Shown here in pieces: positions 12,901-22,208 of a stretch of DNA of 64,000 nt. The notes beneath the pieces are model-generated. The model had not been told where the DNA came from and did not search any database. It saw only the letters and a list, made by a program, of their open reading frames with translations. The translations under genes and the position numbers were made by a program. Source of the stretch: Tetragonia tetragonoides (Eukaryota > Streptophyta > Magnoliopsida > Caryophyllales > Aizoaceae); assembly GCA_038025085.1 (NCBI GenBank), contig CM076142.1, positions 13,621,501 through 13,685,500 of the forward strand, written 5' to 3'. Position 1 is the first letter of the stretch. The number at the start of each line of letters is the position of its first letter.

Positions 12901-15900
12901 TTGATTCTCTGATTACTAGTACACTTTATCTTAGGAGGTTATTAATTTTCATATTACTCCCAAGGTTTATTAAATGAAGTTTCTCATTTTTTCTTAGATA
13001 AAAGAAAATTTATATTAATAAAGGTGTGAAAACGCAGCAGAGGACAATTTGTCCTCAAGAAAGTACAACAAATTATGCCAATTTCTCTGAAGCTCAGTAA
13101 TTGAATAACTCCTAAAAGCACCTCCCACCTTAGCCCACATAGAAGCTAAATAAGTCACTCTACCCCAAAGTGCCTCCGGTGGTAGGGAGCCTCTAGAGAA
13201 GATTCTGGCATTCCGCTCTAGCCAGCAACACCATAGGATAGCAAAAACAGTGTTGTGCCACAGTAGCTTCATCTCCTTATCCCTTCCAAACGCCCGAAAG
13301 CACACATGCAGCATCTCCAACACTGTGGCAGGAAACACCCATTGTTCCCCTACAAGGCCAAACAACTTTCCCCATAAAATACGAACCAAATCACAGTGAA
13401 GTTTCTAATTTTTAAGCTTATATTTTAGCTTATAATAGTGGTCTAGTGAAATGAATTCTCTTCAGTTGTGTGTTATGGATTATGAAAATTTAGTATTTGA
13501 TCTTGTTGGACGATCCCTGAACGATATTACGTATCTTTGGCCCTGTTTCTAAGTACACAAGCGTTTTCAGTAAGAATGATTTACTTACCTCTGAAGACAG
13601 CTTTGCAATTCAGGCACCCCACAATGACATCTCTTATGCAATAGGTTGAGAAGCTTTCCTCCACGAATATCATCACGCTCTATCTCCAAAATAAGCTCAT
13701 ATAGTGGTGGCAAAAGAACAAAAAACTGGGAGCAAAACCTTCTGTCACAACCACGAAAATAAATGGCACAAACATAGAGAACATAATGGCAACATTATAA
13801 ATCACACTCCAAACTTTCTTGTTCGCAGATAAGAAGCAAGGAAGCACATAGAAGGAAAACAAACATTTCCTCAAAGCATCCACATCACCTTACATGTGCA
13901 AAAGAAAAGGCAGGAAAACGCAATGGAAACCATGAATATATGTGATGGGAAGTGACTTTTGTTTTGCAACTCTTTCAGAATGTGATATTACTGCAACCAC
14001 TGGGAACAGATTGCGGCATTGGCTTTAATGTTGTCCTATCAAGGCAAAACTCATTTTTTTAACATAAGAAATTTTTTATTCAATTGTTAAAGAATACAAA
14101 AAGGGAGGATAAGGCATCCTCATAAGCAAAAACAAAAATATCTAAGAATCTCGCCAACGGCCCTGAACTAAAGTTGCTGAACACCCTTAAAGGCCCCCGC
14201 CGCCGTAGCCCAAAGGGAATCAAAGCAAAAACTCATTACAGAACTTTTTTTTTAGATAAAGAAAAAGTATATTGATCAGAATTCAGAATTACAGCAAGAG
14301 AGAACAAGAAGTCCTCTGCAGAAAACAAAAGAGCTATTTACAGATCCCCAATGTCTTTGTAACTGTGAGATACTATAACTTCTAAAGGCCCCTGCTGCTC
14401 TAGACCATAAAGAAGCTAAGTAGGTGACTCTATCCCATACTAAAGCAGAAGGTAGAGTAGCCCCAGTAAAAATCCGCGCATTCCTCTCTGACCAAAGGCA
14501 CCAAAACACTTCGAAAACAGCATTCTGCCAAAGCATTCGTTTCTCCCTATCATAAAAGAACATATACATTTTTTTAATTTTTTTTTTTTGAATAGGCAAG
14601 ATAGCCGGGCTCTTTGGCCCATTACATCAAGGGAGGGGGGTTGACCCTATGACCCATAAGATAAATACTACCCTCAATCCTGAAATTGAAGGGGATGAGC
14701 CTTGAACCCCCAACCTCAAGATTGAAGGTGTGATTGCTTTACCAACTAAGCTTCCCACTTTTGCTCAGAACATATACATCTTGAAATGAGCATGTGTTGC
14801 TGCAATGGTAATAACAAAGCCCCAAATCGGTATTAATTTTCTCCCTATCTCTTACTTCGCGTATTTCCACACCTTAAGTTTACTATCTTAGATTGTTTCA
14901 AATGCAAGAGACCAATTCCCTGTGATATAACAAAAATATTTCATCATCCCTTAGACCCTTACATCTATCTTTTGCAAAAGGTATCATCATGATCTCCAGA
15001 AGCAACCAACTTTCAGTTGGTATGCAGTTCTTTCATTTTCTTTGACAAGGACTAGATGCAGGTTGTTGTCTAGAATATTCTATACTGGTCACTCCTATTG
15101 TCCGACCAAGCACCCTCAGTATGGAGGATCCACTAAGATGAACTTCATGTAACCTATGTTACTTGGAATTTTTGTTTTACCTTGTACCATTGTCATACAC
15201 TCGATACACATACATGGACAAGGACACCTGTATACTTCAGATTAGGCCAAATATGTAGATGCAGTATTTTCAGAAAAACGCCAAATCTAACAGTTGGACG
15301 GCTGGACCCATATCCAATACTCTCGGAGTCTTGGGTGATCTGTGTAACCTTAACCTAGCAAGTGACCTAATATTCAACAAAAGTTTCCTTTTCCTCAGTC
15401 AGCAGCATATCAATTTGACCATCGAAACATCTCCTCCTCGTTTACCTACAGTCCATTTCTGACCGCTTAGGGGAAGGTTGCACTAGTTACTCTATAATTA
15501 AGTCAAAGATTTCTGAAGTGATTCTTGAGCCTTGATGCTATTCACTAGCCAAGAGTCTTAGCAGTCACCCCTAGCTAGAGCTATCAACGTATGCTTGGTT
15601 GGTTTGGCTGTAGATAGACAAGCAAATTTGCAATCAAGAAATCCCTACCGTCCAATCAAAAATTCCTAGTATGGTTGAAAACATGGAAGAAGAAAAATCA
15701 AAAGAACCAAACCAAACGAAACTGCCAACCCAGTGCCAATAGTGAGGCTCCCACCTATGGCGGGATATAGGCTGTTGTATACAATCTTAAGCATGCGACC
15801 ATAGAGGTTGCTCCCCTCGACCCTTGACTGCAAAAGAACGATTTTCCTGATACTTCACAGTATATAAGAAATAGAGTACAGTAAAGTAACACATTTGAAT

Positions 15901-16566
15901 TCAGCCATATGTTGATATGGAACCAAATCCTTAAATTTGAACAAATGTAGCAAACTAACCAAATTCCAGAATTAACATGAAAATTGACAACAATAGCAGG
16001 AAAAAAGGACAAAAAAAAGTAACCTTATTGAGGCCTTGAGTAACAGTAGCCAAAATAGGCAACGGATCAGCCAACAACTTCTGCTCAATCAACAAAACCG
16101 CAGAGTGATAAACCGATAAAACCTCAACAATTCCATTGGCAATAGCTCTTCTATAAACACTCTGATTATCATCACTCTTCTTCTTATTAATCTCCTCACA
16201 CCGCTCCAATGGCGACACATTCGCCGCCCTAATCCAACTCAAATTCCTCGACTTCGTCGCAAATCGATCAAGCTCCCGGTAGTAAAACCCTAGCTTGATA
16301 ATCCTCTCAATCACATCCCTACAAAAAGAAACCAAAAATCATAATCGATTATAATTGACGAAATTAAACACGAATTATGGGAGATAAAGAGAGAGAAAGG
16401 GGGACCTGTCGCTGGGAGGGATGAAGGAGAGATCAGGAGCGAGTTTGAAGGAAGGGTGTTCGTCGGAGATAGGAGTGTCAGGAGAGAGAATAGAATGGTG
16501 TTCTCTTTCGTCGACGATTAGGTCGCCGGTGTAACCCAGTAGCGATAGTAATATCTCATGGAGCAT
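906..16566 (-). CDS. GCP4: Gamma-tubulin complex component 4 (GCP4), 3'-incomplete
   Basis: GCP4 is an Spc97/Spc98-family subunit of the gamma-tubulin ring complex, which nucleates microtubules at the nuclear envelope and cell cortex. Fourteen minus-strand exons can be read: 16566-16406, 16318-16024, 13725-13589, 9281-9183, 8081-7964, 7195-6926, 6694-6614, 6539-6456, 5385-5299, 4713-4658, 4298-4107, 3925-3700, 2793-2705 and 1056-906. All introns are GT-AG and the phases join to 682 uninterrupted codons. The start is the ATG of [20 protein letters not shown], the usual family N-terminus. Other recognisable blocks are [83 protein letters not shown] and [20 protein letters not shown]. From memory the Arabidopsis protein is about 745 residues, so roughly 60 C-terminal residues are off the left edge. 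Introns 2 and 3 (about 2.3 and 4.3 kb) are inflated by transposons. Identity is confident; individual junctions are inferred without cDNA. Confidence 0.93.
2141..2270 (-). repeat. tRNA-derived SINE-like fragment in GCP4 intron 13
   Basis: On the minus strand the segment carries a box-B-like GGTCACAAGTTCGAGTC, then a stretch containing AGTCAAGCAAAGCATGGATG, and ends in an A-rich tail (T-rich on the plus strand at 2141-2158). The same 3' text recurs in the opposite orientation at 6181-6250, so the two are copies of one repeat family. Box A is not clear, so this copy is probably 5'-truncated. Confidence 0.5.
3488..3502. repeat. Poly-G tract
   Basis: A run of G after TTTTTATTGGT, within a GCP4 intron. 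It is a simple homopolymer and may be error-prone in the assembly. Confidence 0.7.
5484..5660 (-). mobile_element. SINE with RTE-like 3' tail, in GCP4 intron 8
   Basis: Read on the minus strand it contains GGTTAAGGCTGCGTACAACC and CCTAGGCGGGAGCCTC, and ends in ATGTTGATGATAATG-type trinucleotide repeats. The 'aaggctgcgtaca' and 'cctaggcggga' blocks also occur in the 3' tail of the RTE LINE at 11150-11283. SINEs of the TS/Au type are known to share the 3' end of their partner RTE LINE. A decayed relative is at 15724-15845. Boundaries are approximate. Confidence 0.65.
6181..6250 (+). repeat. SINE-like 3' fragment related to 2141-2270
   Basis: Contains CCATGGTCAAGCAAAGCTTG followed by GATACCCATGTTATCTAAAA and an A-run, matching the minus-strand 3' part of the repeat at 2141-2270. 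It lies in a GCP4 intron. Confidence 0.5.
9860..11283 (+). mobile_element. 5'-truncated RTE-type LINE, antisense in GCP4 intron 3
   Basis: The element carries the C-terminal part of a LINE reverse transcriptase (9876-10916), a 3' region with an internal A-run at about 11095-11111, the block CTGCGTACATGTGGACCTCC, and a terminal (TTG)n tract at about 11256-11283. RTE-clade LINEs in plants typically end in such short repeats rather than a plain poly-A tail. The 5' end is missing: the protein starts close to the [10 protein letters not shown] motif, so the endonuclease and fingers are absent. It sits opposite to GCP4 in the largest visible intron. The left boundary is approximate and no clear target duplication was found. 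Confidence 0.8.
9876..10916 (+). pseudogene. RTE LINE reverse transcriptase, C-terminal 346 residues, 5'-truncated
   Basis: The open frame runs 346 codons without a stop. It contains DRVPREVMW (residues 11-19), [14 protein letters not shown] (57-70) and the catalytic FADD box in [10 protein letters not shown] (88-97), followed by the thumb and C-terminal region with [36 protein letters not shown] and [16 protein letters not shown], ending at TAG. This order is characteristic of plant RTE-type LINE pol. The endonuclease domain and N-terminal RT fingers are missing, so it cannot be an autonomous pol despite the clean frame. The absence of internal stops suggests a fairly recent insertion. The ATG used is simply the first in the truncated frame. 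Confidence 0.85.
12995..13390 (-). pseudogene. L1 LINE 3' fragment (C-terminal pol tail)
   Basis: The minus-strand frame 13389-13015 includes [40 protein letters not shown] and LQRNWHNLL. These match the short C-terminal tail that follows the zinc-binding region in many plant L1-type ORF2 proteins. The strand then ends in an A/T-rich tail at about 12995-13015. RT and endonuclease are absent. It lies in GCP4 intron 3 in the same orientation as the gene. Related tails occur at 14050-14225, 14250-14569 and 63750-63960. Confidence 0.7.
14050..14225 (-). repeat. Decayed L1 LINE 3' tail
   Basis: The plus strand shows T-rich sequence with TTTTTATTCAATTG, then text whose minus-strand reading resembles the [24 protein letters not shown] tail of the neighbouring L1 fragments. 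It is too short and decayed to hold an ORF. It lies in GCP4 intron 2. Confidence 0.45.
14250..14569 (-). pseudogene. L1 LINE 3' fragment, interrupted by a SINE
   Basis: The minus-strand reading from about 14560 to 14276 contains [52 protein letters not shown] and LQRHWG, again an L1 pol C-terminal tail. A SINE at 14570-14766 splits it, and the 13-base AGAACATATACAT occurs on both sides. L1-derived sequence should therefore resume right of 14779. The apparent ORF start (MPIQKKK...) is SINE sequence, not L1 protein. Confidence 0.7.
14570..14766 (-). mobile_element. tRNA-derived SINE with 13-bp target site duplication
   Basis: On the minus strand it begins with a box-A-like TTAGTTGGTAAAGCAATC and a box-B-like GGGGGTTCAAGGCTC, and ends in an A-rich tail (T-run on the plus strand). 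It is flanked by direct repeats AGAACATATACAT at 14557-14569 and 14767-14779. This is the signature of LINE-mediated retroposition, here into an older L1 fragment inside GCP4 intron 2. Confidence 0.85.
15724..15845 (-). repeat. Decayed SINE copy in GCP4 intron 2
   Basis: The segment has the same order of blocks as the SINE at 5484-5660: CCAGTGCC, GAGGCTCCCACCTA, GGCGGGATATAGGCTG, then AGAGGTTGCTCCCCTCGACC. It shows more changes, so it is older. It lies just downstream of GCP4 exon 2. Confidence 0.55.
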
Positions 16567-16574
16567 TTTTCCGG

Positions 16575-16640
16575 TTTATCTCCGGTGAGAGTGAAGGAGG
16601 GAGAGTGAAGGAGAGGGAGAGGGAGAGAGAGAGAATGCGG
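16575..16640 (-). promoter_or_regulatory. CT-rich GCP4 5' leader
   Basis: Immediately upstream of the GCP4 ATG the minus strand is a CT-rich tract (GA-rich GAGAGGGAGAGGGAGAGAGA on the plus strand). Pyrimidine-rich leaders are common in plant 5' UTRs. No convincing TATA box was identified. Confidence 0.5.
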
Positions 16641-16774
16641 GAAAAGTATTTTTGATTTTTGATTGGAAATTGGGGTTTGGTTTTTTTTGCCGGGTCCTGG
16701 GTCCCTGAAATTTCGATTACAAGATTTTTGATACGAACTTGCTGCACCTCATGAAATTTAATGTGTTTAGGTTA

Positions 16775-17041
16775 GGGCCTCATCACTTTTACGTCTCCCT
16801 TAAAATATTCAGTAAAATTCAATTTATTTCAATAAAAAAAATTTATTTATAATTGTAGCTTTAGTAAATAAAAGTTCATTCAGTTCGGTACGATTTGATA
16901 AACTAAAGTACAAATTTACTCTTTATAATTATAGTTTTAATAAAAATAAGTTCAGTTTAGAAAAGTTAAGAGCAAATTTCAGTTTAGCTCACTATTGTGC
17001 AGATAAGTTTCAGTAAAACAAAAATTAAAAAGAACAGGCCC
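16775..17041. mobile_element. Tourist-like MITE (TSD TTA) upstream of GCP4
   Basis: A 267-bp element starts GGGCCTCATCACTTTTACG, ends AAAAAGAACAGGCCC, and is flanked by TTA at 16772-16774 and 17042-17044. The interior is rich in TTCAGT/TTCAATTT repeats shared with the MITEs at 19095, 27369 and 34096. The 3-bp TTA/TAA duplication points to the PIF/Harbinger superfamily. It begins about 210 bp upstream of the GCP4 ATG. Confidence 0.7.
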
Positions 17042-17157
17042 TTAGAAGATCTATTTGATTTTAATGTTTTTTTGTTATAATGTATATTTGATTTTCATGT
17101 TATTAGTTTGTCCAATCAAGTGATCGAATAGGATTTATTCAATGTTGAATGGGGCAA

Positions 17158-17815
17158 CAAAAGGTTTAAGGAGTTAACAACGTACTTGAAGATTAAACTT
17201 TGCCTCCATTAAACTCTTGAGGACTAAACTTTTCTGTTTTTGGCCTTTTAGGAATATGTTATAGAATAAGCCAAGAGATTCCCACAAAGCTGACGTGGCG
17301 ATAAAATCAAAAAAAGTATTTCTTAAAAATAAAAAATTCCTTGGTTTACCATACTCATTCTCTTTCTCCTCTTGTTCATTCAGTCATTCTCCACCGACTC
17401 CTCAATATCTCCATCTTTCATAATTTCATTGTATCAGAATCACCAACTTAACTTCTCTCTGTTACGTTGTACATTTCTAAAGAAACTTAAAAGGAAGCTT
17501 GCAGTTCTGCAAACAAAATATGCAAAAACAATCAATAAAACATTGCAAAATTATAATAGCAATTCCATCTATAGAACAAAAAAAAAGGAGAAAAAATGAA
17601 CAAGAATGAAGAAAACAAAATCAAAAAAGAGATAAACCTCATTTATTACTGTGTATTTCAAATTTTCGTAGGATAAATACTTCATCTTTTTTACTGTTAC
17701 AGAATTAGTAACAAGAAAGTCCTAAAAGGCCAAACAAAATATAGTTTAGTCCTTAAAAGCTAAATGGAAGCAAAGTTTAGTTCTCAATTGTGTTGTTAAC
17801 TCAAGGTTTAAGGTC
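17158..17815. mobile_element. Long terminal-inverted-repeat element (unclassified)
   Basis: The left ~95 bases (AAGGTTTAAGGAGTTAACAA through TTTTGGCCTTTTAGGA) recur inverted at the right end (TCCTAAAAGGCCAAAC through GTTAACTCAAGGTTTA). Long inverted repeats around a non-coding centre suggest a non-autonomous Mutator-like or foldback element. The small ORF inside is not protein-like. Confidence 0.55.
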
Positions 17816-19090
17816 AAAAAAATATTTGTGACAAGGAACTCTCTTTGTCCTAAAACATTCACAACAAATAAGTAAAGTTAAAAATACACAAGATGTTGCT
17901 GTAAATAGTTGTACACCGCAATAGTAGAGTATTTCCATAGCCAATCCAAGAGACCCATGAAAAATGTAGAATGACGGCCCAGAAATGAAGAGATGGTATT
18001 AAAGATGACATCACGACGTGTTTGAGTCGTGCTCCTATTGTGTCTTTGTATTTTGTAATAATACCGTGTCGTATGGTGGACTCATCCAAAAGATAGGTTC
18101 GGGTTGTGCCCGTACTTATGTCATGACGTGCTCGTATCGTGCCCAAAACTTTTTTCAAATGTTATTTAAATTTACAACGTGTCGTGTCTGACCATGACCT
18201 TGTTTGGCACGTAGCTAGTAGCTAGCATCTGGTTTGGTTAACTGGTTGCAGTCAGCTGGTTGCATGTTGCGGGTACCCAGATCCGTATTTTCTTTTTTTT
18301 AAATCAAATAAATGTATATTTTAATAATAAAAAACACCAATAAAAATATTATACTAATAAATATTAATTTCCAAAAATACCGCAAGCATAAAATCAAATA
18401 CTACAATCAAAATACTTAACATTGTAAATCAAAATTTAAATAACGTACCCAATTATTTCATTATTAATTAATATTACAAATACAATCATTAAAAACATTA
18501 AAATTACAAATGGAAAATTTTAAACTACTAACCTTACTATAAAATTATTATTCTTTATTTCTAACAAAGGAAAAAAGTCATTTAACTTTTTACACTGAGT
18601 TCTCAATCGGTTCCGATTTTCAAAAGTTAGCAATTGGAATTGGAATTGGTTGGTATCGATTCCTATTTTTAAGAATTGAAATTGATTAGACCGATTCCAA
18701 TTTCAAAACTATCAATTCCTAACCAATTCAGATTTCAATACTGAATACCCGTAATATCTTCTCACCCCTACAGTCTCTCTCTCTTTCCTTACTTCAGTTT
18801 CTTACGGCTGGCATACTCCACTAGTTGGCAGTTGCATATGAGCCTTATTAATTTAGTGTAAATGGCATTACATGTAAATAACATGAATTGTTGGGTACAA
18901 AAGTCATTTTAGAAATACTCACCTAACAATCTCCTCTAAAACGCAAACACCCCCCCCCCCCCCTTCAAACTTAGATTGTTGGGATTCCAAAAGCTGGATT
19001 GAAAGCTAGTAATAACCAAATACCAATTTTTGATCAAGTGGATTGTTGACTAGTTAAACAATCTGATTTAGCCAAAAAGTTGCCTTCCAA
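17816..19090. other. Intergenic, AT-rich, no gene seen
   Basis: This stretch holds CGTGTCGTG-type low-complexity repeats around 18000-18200, AT-rich sequence to 18560, and a poly-C run at about 18951-18963. No exon-like or protein-like frame was found. Confidence 0.5.
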
Positions 19091-19094
19091 ATAA

Positions 19095-19365
19095 GGGCAT
19101 GTTCTCCTCACCTTTTTTTTACTGAACTTATCTGCACAATACTATACTGAACTGAACTGAAATTTACTGAATTGAACTGAATTTTTCTGAACTGAACTTA
19201 TTTTTACTGAATCTACAATTACAAAGAGTAAAATTTGTTATTTGGTTTACCGAACTCTACTGAATTTTCCTGAACTGAACTTCTTTTACTGAACTGAACT
19301 TAATTTTACTGAACTGAACTTAATTTTACTGAATACTGTAGGGGGAAGTCGAGGAGAACAGGACC
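19095..19365. mobile_element. Tourist-like MITE (TSD TAA)
   Basis: The 271-bp element starts GGGCATGTTCTCCTCACC, ends GAGGAGAACAGGACC, and is flanked by TAA at 19092-19094 and 19366-19368. The interior is dominated by repeats of CTGAACTGAACTT. Its termini resemble those of the MITEs at 47407 and 48422. Confidence 0.8.
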
Positions 19366-19558
19366 TAAAGGCTCATGCTTTATCTTTAAAATCCAGTCTT
19401 GAACCCAAGCTTAATGTTGTGCCATATAAAAGGCGTGCTGGATCATCTCGTGCCGAGACTGCCAACTGGCCAGTGCCAAATATCTCTAGATGGCATTGAA
19501 GAGAATAGATGACAAGCATGAAAAGAAGGAATATTATGTTACCGATCAAGTAAGATTG

Positions 19559-19841
19559 TAGAGCTGAACAAGTGGGCGTGGCCCCGCTAACCGACCCGCC
19601 CCATTAGTGAGTCATGACCCGCTTACTATTATAAATGGGCGGGTCAAATAGACCGGCCCATGTAAAAGTTAAGCGGGTTATAGCGGGTCGTAAATGGGCC
19701 AACACATTTAAATATTTTTTTACTAAAAAAACACTTTTCAAATTTTAAACAAGCCAAAATGGGTCGGCTTGAACCGACCCGTCCCGAGCCGCACTCACAA
19801 AATGTCTGACCCGCCCAGACCCTCCCATTTGCCCAGCTCTA
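19559..19841. mobile_element. Probable hAT-type MITE
   Basis: The ends TAGAGCTGAACAAGTGGGCG and ATTTGCCCAGCTCTA form imperfect terminal inverted repeats of the kind seen in plant hAT MITEs. The interior carries GACCCGCC-type repeats in both orientations. Flanking TAAGATTG and GGTAAGAG match only partly, so a target duplication is not proven. Confidence 0.5.
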
Positions 19842-19889
19842 GGTAAGAGGTATATATGTGTCTCTACTTATAAAATCTAATTGATTAAA

Positions 19890-20196
19890 GTATTGTTTGA
19901 CCGAACTTGATAATAACTTCTACTTTTTAACCTATTTCCCTCACAAACCACCCTTTATACCTCCTCCTTACCCTCATTTCAAGTTCTAAGAAACTCAAAA
20001 CATCTTTTTAGGAGCCTTAAAAGTAGAAAGCTCTAATTTGATACTTCTACTTTTAGGGTTTGTATGGGGTCATAGGGGGTGTTTTTAAATTTTTTAAAAG
20101 TTGAAAACAAGGGTGAGGAGGAGGTGGATGGGTGGTTTGTGAGTGAAAATGGGGTAAATAGTAGAAGTTACTCATAAGTTAGGTCAAACATATTTC
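19890..20196. mobile_element. Foldback MITE, copy 1
   Basis: The left arm (GTTTGACCGAACTTGATAAT ... CTCACAAACCACC) and right arm (TGGTTTGTGAGTG ... TTAGGTCAAACATAT) are inverted repeats of well over 100 bp, so almost the whole element can fold into one hairpin. A second family member is at 25105-25421. Confidence 0.65.
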
Positions 20197-20751
20197 TAAG
20201 TGATATGATGATCCGACAGAGAAAATGAGTAAGTCACTCAACTAGTTTGACGAGATAAGCTAAGTGATCTCCACTAGTATGATTTGATCGGTTAAGTGAT
20301 TTTCAATCATCTAATCTAATCGGATAAGTGAAAAAGAGCCCACTGAATACTATGGTTGAACTTTTTCACGCTCTAAAATTGTTTCTTTAATATTAAAAAC
20401 ATTAATTGAAAAAAAATGGAATTTTACCCCTATTTTCTAGCTTTATCTTATTATGTCTATTGTTGATGATGCTCAACTTAATTTCCTCGGTCCCATAAAA
20501 GAGAAAAACACCCTACTTAATTTCCCCGGGTACGTTCAATTATGCCGTTCAATTATGCCATATGAAATTATGAAGTTATGAACATTTATCAGAAATATAG
20601 AGAGAGAGACATGAAAGCCAAAAGAATCCACTTAAATTGAAATAAAATTTCTGGCCTCACATGGGGGCACAAGCTATGTCTTCTTTTTGTTCTCAATATC
20701 ATATGGCCGCACAATCCAAACATAAAACACGGAAAAGGGGGACACATGAAC

Positions 20752-20782
20752 CCCCCCCCCCCCCCCCCAAAAAAAAAAAAAC
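20752..20782. repeat. Poly-C/poly-A tract
   Basis: A run of about 18 C is followed by about 12 A. It is a simple repeat and produces a spurious glycine-rich ORF on the minus strand. Confidence 0.8.
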
Positions 20783-21059
20783 CTACTCTACTATGTACAG
20801 ACATTAACTAATCTGTAGAAATAAATAGTCAAATCAGAAGTTGACATTGTAATTATCAAATTTACTAAACAATCAAACAACTAGAAATTAAGCCCGTGGT
20901 TCACTAAAAAAAAAAAAAAAAAACATTTAGGCATAACTAGTTACGGGGAGTAATTTTGCCAAGGTAATAATTATAATTTTTCCAAGGTAAATGCTTCCCA
21001 CCAAAAATCTCAACAAGCCCCCTTAAGAAATTGGATAAGGAAATATTGACACCTTGCAT

Positions 21060-21266
21060 ATTGACCTGTCAAACACGACCCAGTGGGTTACTGGTCGAGT
21101 CACTTCGAGTTCGACTCGGGCAAGTTACGGGTTGATTTTTGAATCGAAACAAATTTTTAGTTTATTTTACCGGGTTGTAAACGGGTTTGGGTCGAGAAAG
21201 TTTTGTCAGGATCCTAAAAAATGGGTCGAGTTTCCGGGCCGGATCAACTTTTTACAGCTCTACTTA
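21060..21266. repeat. GACCCG/CGGGTC-rich repeat, possible hAT MITE
   Basis: The segment from TTGACCTGTCAAACACGACC to ACTTTTTACAGCTCTAC has weak inverted similarity at its ends and internal GGGTCGAG/CTCGGG motifs. No target duplication was found, so the classification is tentative. Confidence 0.35.
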
Positions 21267-21276
21267 GACATGTAAG

Positions 21277-21602
21277 TAGGAATGTTCAAAAGAATCTGTA
21301 TCCGAGTATCGGATCCGGAAACCCGAATATCTGAATCGAAAATATCCGAAAAAACGGATATCCGTATTTTCGTATACGGATTCGGATTCAATTTGAAAAT
21401 TTCAGATATTGAAATATCCGATAAACCGTCATTGCGGATAATTTTCGGATATAAACTATCCGAAAAATATCCAGAATATTTTTCGGATTTGGATATCCGA
21501 AATACCCAAAAATATCCGAAATATCCAGAAAATAATCAAATTAAAGTCAACAAAAAGAGGAAAAAAAAAAGTTCTTCTGATATTCGGTTATGAACAACCC
21601 TA
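21277..21602. mobile_element. hAT MITE with perfect 8-bp TSD
   Basis: The 326-bp element begins TAGGAATGTTCAAAAG and ends TTATGAACAACCCTA (imperfect inverted termini). It is flanked by CATGTAAG at 21269-21276 and 21603-21610. The interior is full of ATCCGAAATATCC-type palindromic repeats and has no real coding capacity. Eight-base target duplications are diagnostic of hAT elements. Confidence 0.88.
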
Positions 21603-21615
21603 CATGTAAGTTGTA

Positions 21616-21840
21616 CTCCCTCCGTCTCAAAAAAACCTGAACCTTTACTTTTTGAAGGTCAAACTTAACAAACTTTGACCATTAATTTATGAAAAAATAT
21701 AAAAATGCACATTGTGAAAATACTTTTGTTAGATTCATTTTTAAAAGTACTTTCAAAAAATCGTATTGTTATAATTTTTATATTCATATAATTGTACTTA
21801 TTTACGGTCAAAGTGGTGCTTTGGATATGAGACAGAGGGG
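21616..21840. mobile_element. Stowaway MITE, right end decayed
   Basis: Starts CTCCCTCCGTCTCAAAAAAA after TA, contains GGTCAAACTT and GGTCAAAGTGGTGC, and ends GAGACAGAGGGG, a decayed form of the usual ACGGAGGGAG terminus. It abuts the hAT MITE at 21277-21602. Confidence 0.75.
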
Positions 21841-22208
21841 CACTTGAGGGGAAGAGAGAACAAGGGGAAAAGATTATCAAATGCTCCTAATGGGATTTGA
21901 ACCTTAAATGATGAGTAAGGAAACCAAAGTTTAAAGCACTAAACTAACCTAGGTTTATTACATATAAGTTATAACTACTCAAACATACATTTTACTTCTT
22001 TCTCCGCAGTGCCCAAATATTGATATATAATGTTTATTACTCTATATCACTTTCAAGCCCTCTGAAGCCTTCTGTATCTTCTTCTTTCTTTTTTTTTAAT
22101 AATTAAAAACTTTTTTATTAAGCCAACTCAGCAAAAGAGCGCATAATCAACAAACATTATACATACGAACATTATAGTAAATCAAAACTTTCCACCTTGT
22201 AAGAAGAG

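Noticed and set aside
21282..21593. 103-residue ORF
   Set aside because: It lies wholly inside the hAT MITE at 21277-21602 and consists of repeated ATCCGAA-type motifs.
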